Below are positions 58,465 through 64,000 of a stretch of DNA of 64,000 bases, piece by piece. The first letter of the stretch is position 1. Each line of letters starts with the position of its first letter. The notes under the pieces are model-generated. The model did not search any database, was not told where the DNA came from, and saw nothing but the letters and a program-made list of their open reading frames with translations. The position numbers and the translations under genes were made by a program. The stretch is from positions 50,041,427 to 50,105,426 of the forward strand of contig OY759218.1 of NCBI GenBank assembly GCA_963662175.1, written 5' to 3'. This DNA comes from Aradus depressus. Its lineage: Eukaryota > Arthropoda > Insecta > Hemiptera > Aradidae.

Positions 58465-59180
58465 ACTTCTCCCGCTAAACGATGTATAAGGAAAGTTATG
58501 TAATCTGGCAGTAATAGAGTTTACACCAGAATTTCATATTTTTCGAAACCCTGATTCCAAAAATGACAACAAAAAAAAGGTGAATCACCGGCTATGTACT
58601 TCCCCAGAACGAATTAATCAATTGACTTTTTGCTCCCTCTCCAAAACCATTTGCGCTAATATTCAACGGTTGACTCTTACTAAATTTTGTGACGATAAAT
58701 TCATTAAATCGGAAATTATTAGGGTTTTTGAATTGAGCCTCTCCTGTGAACCCCTTCTATTCGCCCCTTCTATACCCCGATATCGCTGAAATTTGACTGG
58801 TTATGTCTTCATTGGGTTATGACTTTAAACATGAAAATATAGTTACATACATTATATCGGCATTATTGCGGTTTATGAGTTGAGACCCCTCTGATCCCCC
58901 TTCTATTCTGCTGATTCCGCTGATAATTTATAAGTGTCGTTCTTATCAGGTTTTCAATTCACATATTAAAGTTTTTGAGTTAATCCACTCCTCTAATCTT
59001 CTCCCCTTCCTTTTTGGCTGATTAGGCTGAAAATCAGTTAGAGGATTCTGGATTCACATATAAAATTTCATATTGATACATTCATTTTATCAAGTGTTGT
59101 TGTGTACACAGATACACACACAAACAATTTTTTTTTTTCTTCTCATTTTTGGAATCTGGAGTTTAATACTCATAATTCGA
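58465..59180. repeat. R1 mosaic, + 5' end then - strand copy
   Basis: 58465-58575 is a + 5' end (CGCTAAACGATGTATAAGGA). 58580-59180 is a - strand copy starting GGTGAATCACCGGCTATGTA. Confidence 0.7.
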
Positions 59181-59814
59181 AAGTTTTTTTGAAAATGAAA
59201 TTGTAAGGCACTATGATAGATAGAAATGCGGTGATGCCTCAACTCACGTAAATAGACGAATAGATAGGCGGATTACCACAACTGATTTTTTACTTAGTTG
59301 ATTAATTCGTGCTGTGGAAATACATTGCCGATCATTTTTTTTTTAAAGATAATTTGAAGAGAGGGGGGATCATACGAGAATAGTTGATCATAAAGTCCCA
59401 TGACTATGGAGTTACTGTCTCTCAAAAGACATGCGGATGTCAGGCCATACGTTCGGTTTTTTATCGTTGTTCTTTAATTCAGGAAATCGGTAAATATGAA
59501 AAAATTAATATCAAATATTTCACCGATTACATAACTTGCAAATTACGGAAAACAAAACAAGGGTTAATAAATATTTTTCTGGTTATACTCAACAATAATA
59601 CCGATGATGTAATATTGGTAACCGGTTTATTCTTTAAATTTTTGAGTAAACACATTATAATCAACGAAAATACAAAATAGTGAGGCACTTCTTATAAATT
59701 GTAATATTTTTCAAAACTTATACTCATTTGGAGTACTTCACGAATAGATTTATTTACATAGGAGGGGAGGGGGGAGGGTTTATATCAACGGCTCATTAAA
59801 ATATTAATTATATA

Positions 59815-60640
59815 TTACTTCTTCAACTATATGAAGTATAGGAGAAGTTATGTAATCTGCCAGAAATTCGATGCGATTACAACGGAAAAAAAAGTCGCCG
59901 GTGAATCACTGACAATGTACTTACCCAGAACGAATTAATCAATTAACTTTTTACTCCCCCTCCAAAACCAGTCGACCGTTTGCGCTAATATTAAACAGTT
60001 GACTTATACAGGGTCTCCTAAATCCTCATAAATTTTGTGTCGATAAATTCATTATATTGGCAGTCATTAAGGTTTTTGAATTAAGCCCCCACCCTGAACC
60101 TCTCCTTGCCTTTAGTCGATGTCGCTGAAATATGACAGGTTATAACTTCACATTGGGTTTTAACTTCAAATATGAAATTTCATGTTGATACATTCATTCT
60201 ATCGGAAGTTATCACAGACAAATAGACATGAAATTCAGTGGAAAACCGCATCGGTATTTTGACCGATTACATAACTTTCCCTATACTTCGTATGGGGAAG
60301 AAAAAATCTCCTGTCTATATGTGTGTCTGTCTCTGAACACGGTAACCCCGATAGAATCAATATATCGACATATAATTTTATTTTTAAATTTAAAACCTCA
60401 TAAGGTCGAAACCTATTCACTTTCCGCGAAATTTGAAGGAAAAGTGGAGATCAAAGGAGATGGGCTCAACTCAAAAACCCCAATAACTGCCGATCTAATG
60501 AATGCATTGACCCAAAATTTGAGTCCCTGTTCAAGTCGACTATTGCATAAAACGCACGACTGGTATTATAGAGAGAACGAAAACTGTGTTGATTAATTAA
60601 TGCTGGGGAAGTACATTTCCGGTGATTCGCCGAAAACTTT
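59815..60640. repeat. R1 mosaic of three pieces
   Basis: + 5' end at 59818; - strand copy 59889-60295 from GTCGCCGGTGAATCACTGAC to the 5' hairpin; + strand copy 60285-60640 ending GCTGGGGAAGTACATTTCCG. The last two share one hairpin. Confidence 0.75.
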
Positions 60641-60699
60641 TTCCTATTATTTTTATTCATAATCACTCTGAGTCTAAGATCCAATAAACTCTATTAATT

Positions 60700-60800
60700 T
60701 ATTAGTTATTTCTCATATCTTTTACAAATTTTTATGACGTATCCTCTTATCATGTTATGGTTTAACGGAAATAAATATAATAATAATTATTAATATTATT
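60700..60800 (+). repeat. LINE end fragment with AAT-repeat tail
   Basis: GACGTATCCTCTTATCATG, GGTTTAACGGAAATAAATA and then AAT repeats, matching the tail at 33350-33405. Confidence 0.35.
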
Positions 60801-61164
60801 ATTAATTACCTCAAGTGTTTATAAGAGGCGAATGGTGGCAACGAAATGAAGCGAGGAGAACTTAAATTAGAACAAACGACAAAATGATCAGGTTTGAAGA
60901 CGGAAATACGGTACCTGAAATCTGTGGCAAACGGAGCCTCGTCAAGTTCTCAACCTATTTTACTTATCGATTCACTCAACAACTTGACAATGGCCCAAAT
61001 AACAGCGCTTCTTATCTATCCGACATTGACATAACTTTTTTTTTTATGAACTTAGAATAGAATAGTCTTGGAATGAATATATTGACATGACACTTTGCAC
61101 GAGGATCCAGAACCTCTTAAAGTGAAACCTATTGAATTTCTGTCGAATCGGCCGAAAAGAAGGA

Positions 61165-61862
61165 GGTGTTAACATTGACTTCTTGAAGTCAATAGATACA
61201 ATACAAAAATTTAAATTTCAACTAAAAATATTCATGTTAGAGGAAACCCTATACACGGAAACGGAATTTTATTCTCACTGTTCAAAAAGAATAATATAAT
61301 CACAATAAAGAATCGTGTTTCATATCCAAAAACATAATTTGATACAAAGCTTTCATTTTTATTTTTTGGGCAGAGTTCCTCCACACCTTAAAGGTCATTC
61401 CAATGTACGTTATTGTTTTATTTATTAATTTATAATTTTTTATTTATTTGGACTTTTTTATACATTCATTTATAATTGATTAATCTATATATACCCATAC
61501 ATTATTTTTCATTTATTGTTATAGTTACAATGTTTTCTTTCTTTTCTATATCTCGCACATTGGGACGTAAGAACGTCCCGAAACATCGTTGGGATAAAAA
61601 CACTTCCGAAGAATTAAAAAAAAAAAAATAGTTATCTTAATTTTTATTAAATTGAAAAATGTGTCTACTTATTATAAACGTATCATGTATTAATTTTGTT
61701 TAGGTACTCATATATTTTTAGTATTTATTTGTTCAGTTTTTATCAATTTAATTTTACTTTTTTTCAATAGTTTTGTTATTACTCTAATCATAGGTGTATT
61801 AGACTCAAGTAATTATAAATCTAATTGTATTGGTTTAACGGAAATACATTTATTATTATTAT
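61165..61862 (+). repeat. L2/CR1-like LINE 3' end, second copy
   Basis: It runs parallel to the copy at 28250: CTTCTTGAAGT, GAGGAAACCCTA, the CGCACATTG block and an ending GGTTTAACGGAAATACA then (TTA)n. No usable reading frame is left. Confidence 0.5.
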
Positions 61863-62008
61863 TATTATTAACCAGATAGAAAAAAGAATTAAGAATAAGG
61901 TCCTCCATCATTTCTATCGCAATTACTTCTATTTAATATTTTTATTATTATCATCACTTTTTGTAGTTATACCTATACTATTTATTTTACTGATATTTGT
62001 TTATATAT
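61863..62008 (+). repeat. LINE 3' UTR piece cut by the right-end transposon
   Basis: TTCTATCGCAATTACTTCTA and the following AT-rich block match 32225-32320. The match stops exactly where the transposon at 62009 begins. Confidence 0.4.
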
Positions 62009-62504
62009 GGGTAATTCCATGAAAAGACAACACAGTCAAGAACATGGAATGTTTCAAAAATTCTGAGAGTTGGCAGAAATGTTGTACCCATTGATAAATA
62101 GCTCTCTGAATTTTTCAGATTTTTTACAGATGATCCGCTCAAGGATGGTGCGTGATTTTATTTTTGCAAAAACTTAAAACATAAAATCTTTAACAAATTA
62201 TAACTCCAAATCTTTCCATCCAAACAAAAAAAACATAGATACAAAAAATTTTTGTTTTGAGTTGAATTTTTCGAAAAAAAAGATCACATCTCAATTTTGA
62301 ACGATTTGAATGAAATGTCATCGTTTTAAATCCCAAAAAGTGTTATATCTAAAATACGCCACTTTTTTTTGGGCTGAAATTTTTTTTACATATTCTCCTA
62401 CTTCTCTAGAATATTCCTACCAATTTTTAGAGTGGGCCGATTGCAGGATTATTCGTTCTGATTTTTTAAATAAATTGAAACTCGAATAATACGCCGTAAT
62501 ATTT

Positions 62505-62945
62505 CTAAATATTATCCCAAATATTTTGTTTCAACGGTTTGATGTTGTGACAATTATCTGTCACAGTTTTCTCTGCAGATTCATAATCGTCTACGCTACT
62601 CCATTTGATTTCCATATTTGGAAAGCTATTACTATCACGAGCCCAGATGATCAGTTGTTGAGGTGTAACAATTTGATTTTCTGGTGGCAAATGCAAGCTT
62701 GCTCTTGCCGCAACTCTTTTCAGAGTTCCACCGATTCCATTTGGAGCGCCTTTTCCATGGGCAGTCGGGAAAAAGTGCCACTCCGCTGATACAGCAAAGT
62801 CTTTTTCATGATGGTACAAATTCGCGATGTTCTTGTAATTTTTGTATTGATGTGGAGCGCCGTCACTCATGTAGTAAATGTTTTTAGGATTGTTAGTGAA
62901 GGTCGTTTTTATATAATCGATTATGATTTTGTTGTATATCCGCAC
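62505..62945 (-). pseudogene. Transposase-like C-terminal ORF, 146 aa
   Basis: The - strand reads IYYMSDGAPHQYKNYKNIA, HHEKDFAVSAEWHFFPTAHG, KGAPNGIGGTLKRVAARASL, and ends NIKPLKQNIWDNI at the edge of the left inverted repeat. The SDGAxxQYKN and HGKGxxxGxGGTxKR motifs recall a multi-copy arthropod protein family that I believe to be a DNA-transposon transposase, but I cannot name its superfamily from memory with confidence. The Asp of SDGA may be catalytic. There is no N terminus, so it is likely an internal-deletion product. Confidence 0.55.
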
Positions 62946-62949
62946 CGAA

Positions 62950-63187
62950 ACCTCAACAACTGATCATCTGGGCTCGTGATAGTAATAGCTTTCCAAATAT
63001 GGAAATCAAATGGAGTAGCGTAGACGATTATGAATATGCAGAGAAAATTGTGACAGATAATTATCACAACATCAAACCGTTGAAAAAAATAAAACAAAAA
63101 CATTGTATTAAACCACTCGGTAACGATAAAGTTGCGTCAAAGATGTTTTCACTTTGTGAGAAAGAAGACAAAGATTGTATTTTTTAA
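62950..63187 (+). pseudogene. Inverted partial copy of the transposase end
   Basis: MEIKWSSVDDYEYAEKIVTD and NIKPLK nearly repeat the end of the - strand ORF (MEIKWSSVDDYESAEKTVTD). This copy then continues with about 27 different residues to a stop at 63187, followed by AATAAA-like sequence. It is probably the true C terminus, with the - strand copy truncated. Confidence 0.5.
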
Positions 63188-63332
63188 AATATGAAGAATG
63201 AATAAATAAGGCTGCATATTATTTTTATTTATAAATAATGTAAATTAATTAATGTTCATTTGATCAATAAAAATTTCAACGTTGAATTGACATCTATTTC
63301 AAGACCGGGATAAAATAAAAATTTGTCTAGCA

Positions 63333-63551
63333 ATGGATCCCAAAAATAATAATAGTAACATTTTTAATCATATTCAGGAATGTACTAGACAAGCAGGAAA
63401 ATATGTGAACAAATGTGAAATGGAACGGACAACAATCGGAGACAAATTTGGGATAATATTTAGAACTATTACGGCGTATTATTCGAGTTTCAATTTATTT
63501 AAAAAATCAGAACGAATAATCCTGCAATCGGCCCACTCTAAAAATTGGTAG
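63333..63551 (+). pseudogene. Short ORF running into the right inverted repeat
   Basis: 72 codons beginning MDPKNNNSNIFNHIQECTRQ. From about residue 41 on it is encoded inside the terminal inverted repeat. I do not recognise it. It could be the start of another element-encoded protein or chance. Confidence 0.2.
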
Positions 63552-64000
63552 GAATATTCTAGGGAAGTAGGAGAATATGTAAACAAAATTTCAGCCCAAA
63601 AAAAAGTGGCGTATTTTAGATATAACACTTTTTGGGATTTAAAACGATGACATTTCATTCAAATCGTTCAAAATTGAGATGTGATCTTTTTTTCGAAAAA
63701 TTCAACTCAAAACAAAAAATTTTTGTATCTATGTTTTATTTGTTTGGATGGAAAGATTTGAAGTTATAATCTGTTAAAGATTTTATGTTTTAAGTTTTTG
63801 CAAAAATAAAATCACGCACCATCCTTGAGCGGATCATCTGAAAAAATCTGAAAAATTCAGAGAGCTATTTATCAATGGGTACAACATTTCTGCCAACTCT
63901 CAGAATTTTTGAAACATTCCATGTTCTTGACTGTGTTGTCTTTTCATGGAATTACCCATATATATAAAATGTCAGCCTGAAAGAACATTTATCTATAGAA

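Larger units (their letters stand above)
62009..63957. mobile_element. DNA transposon with ~500-bp terminal inverted repeats
   Basis: The ends are GGGTAATTCCATG and its complement, and about 500 bp of each arm (62009-62520, 63435-63957) match in inverted orientation. TATA lies outside both ends and could be the target duplication. The interior has the C-terminal part of a transposase-like ORF on the - strand, plus a second inverted piece of the same ORF end on the + strand (62950-63090). The core is therefore rearranged and the element is probably not autonomous. The superfamily is uncertain. Confidence 0.8.

Noticed and set aside
62526..62887. + strand ORFs over the transposase region
   Set aside because: Antisense shadows of the better-supported - strand transposase fragment.

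Overview
The window is eukaryotic and very AT-rich. It shows GT-AG introns, tRNA-derived SINEs, LINE fragments, Helitron, pogo-like and other DNA-transposon remains, and short CCTAA runs like the insect telomere pentamer. An insect is the best reading, since the first gene is an apolipophorin. A hemipteran is my guess, but nothing in the sequence fixes the order or species.

Two host genes converge tail to tail. On the + strand, 525-20116 holds the last 24 recognisable coding exons of an apolipophorin precursor (the lipid-carrying backbone of lipophorin). All exon phases join, ending with TAA and an AATAAA 33 bases later. About two thirds of the protein, including the N-terminal lipid-binding module, lies before the window. 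On the - strand, 45961-21945 holds a complete 13-exon SLC26 anion transporter of 649 aa, with sulfate-transporter membrane core and C-terminal STAS domain. One of its introns uses a GC donor. The two stops are 1.8 kb apart, with a foldback element between them. I see no functional link between the genes.

The rest is mobile or repetitive DNA. The dominant family, here called R1, has over 20 copies or pieces. It has a hairpin 5' end (ACTTCCCC...GGGGAAGT), internal units of about 145 bp, and a 3' end with a GGTGATTCACC palindrome and a T-run. It occurs in normal, 5'-5' and 3'-3' inverted forms. A second family, R2, shares the layout with a different hairpin stem. Other elements: SINEs, some with clear target duplications (6944-7287, 31113-31458, 55363-55642); a Helitron inserted exactly between A and T (35124-35894); a pogo/Tigger-type element with TA flanks (36845-38266) carrying a 35-bp minisatellite; an intact D,D35E integrase ORF without reverse transcriptase (46997-48187); jockey-type and L2/CR1-type LINE fragments; and a 1.95-kb transposon with ~500-bp terminal inverted repeats (62009-63957).

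The region from 46 kb to the right edge contains no host exon I can recognise. It holds the integrase ORF, two related satellites (46480-46860 and 49330-50965), R1 mosaics, a jockey tail, LINE tails and the right-end transposon. A cluster of heat-shock-element-like motifs (15318-15536) in an apolipophorin intron and a nested palindrome of about 410 bp (26348-26760) in an SLC26 intron are the most unusual small-scale signals.
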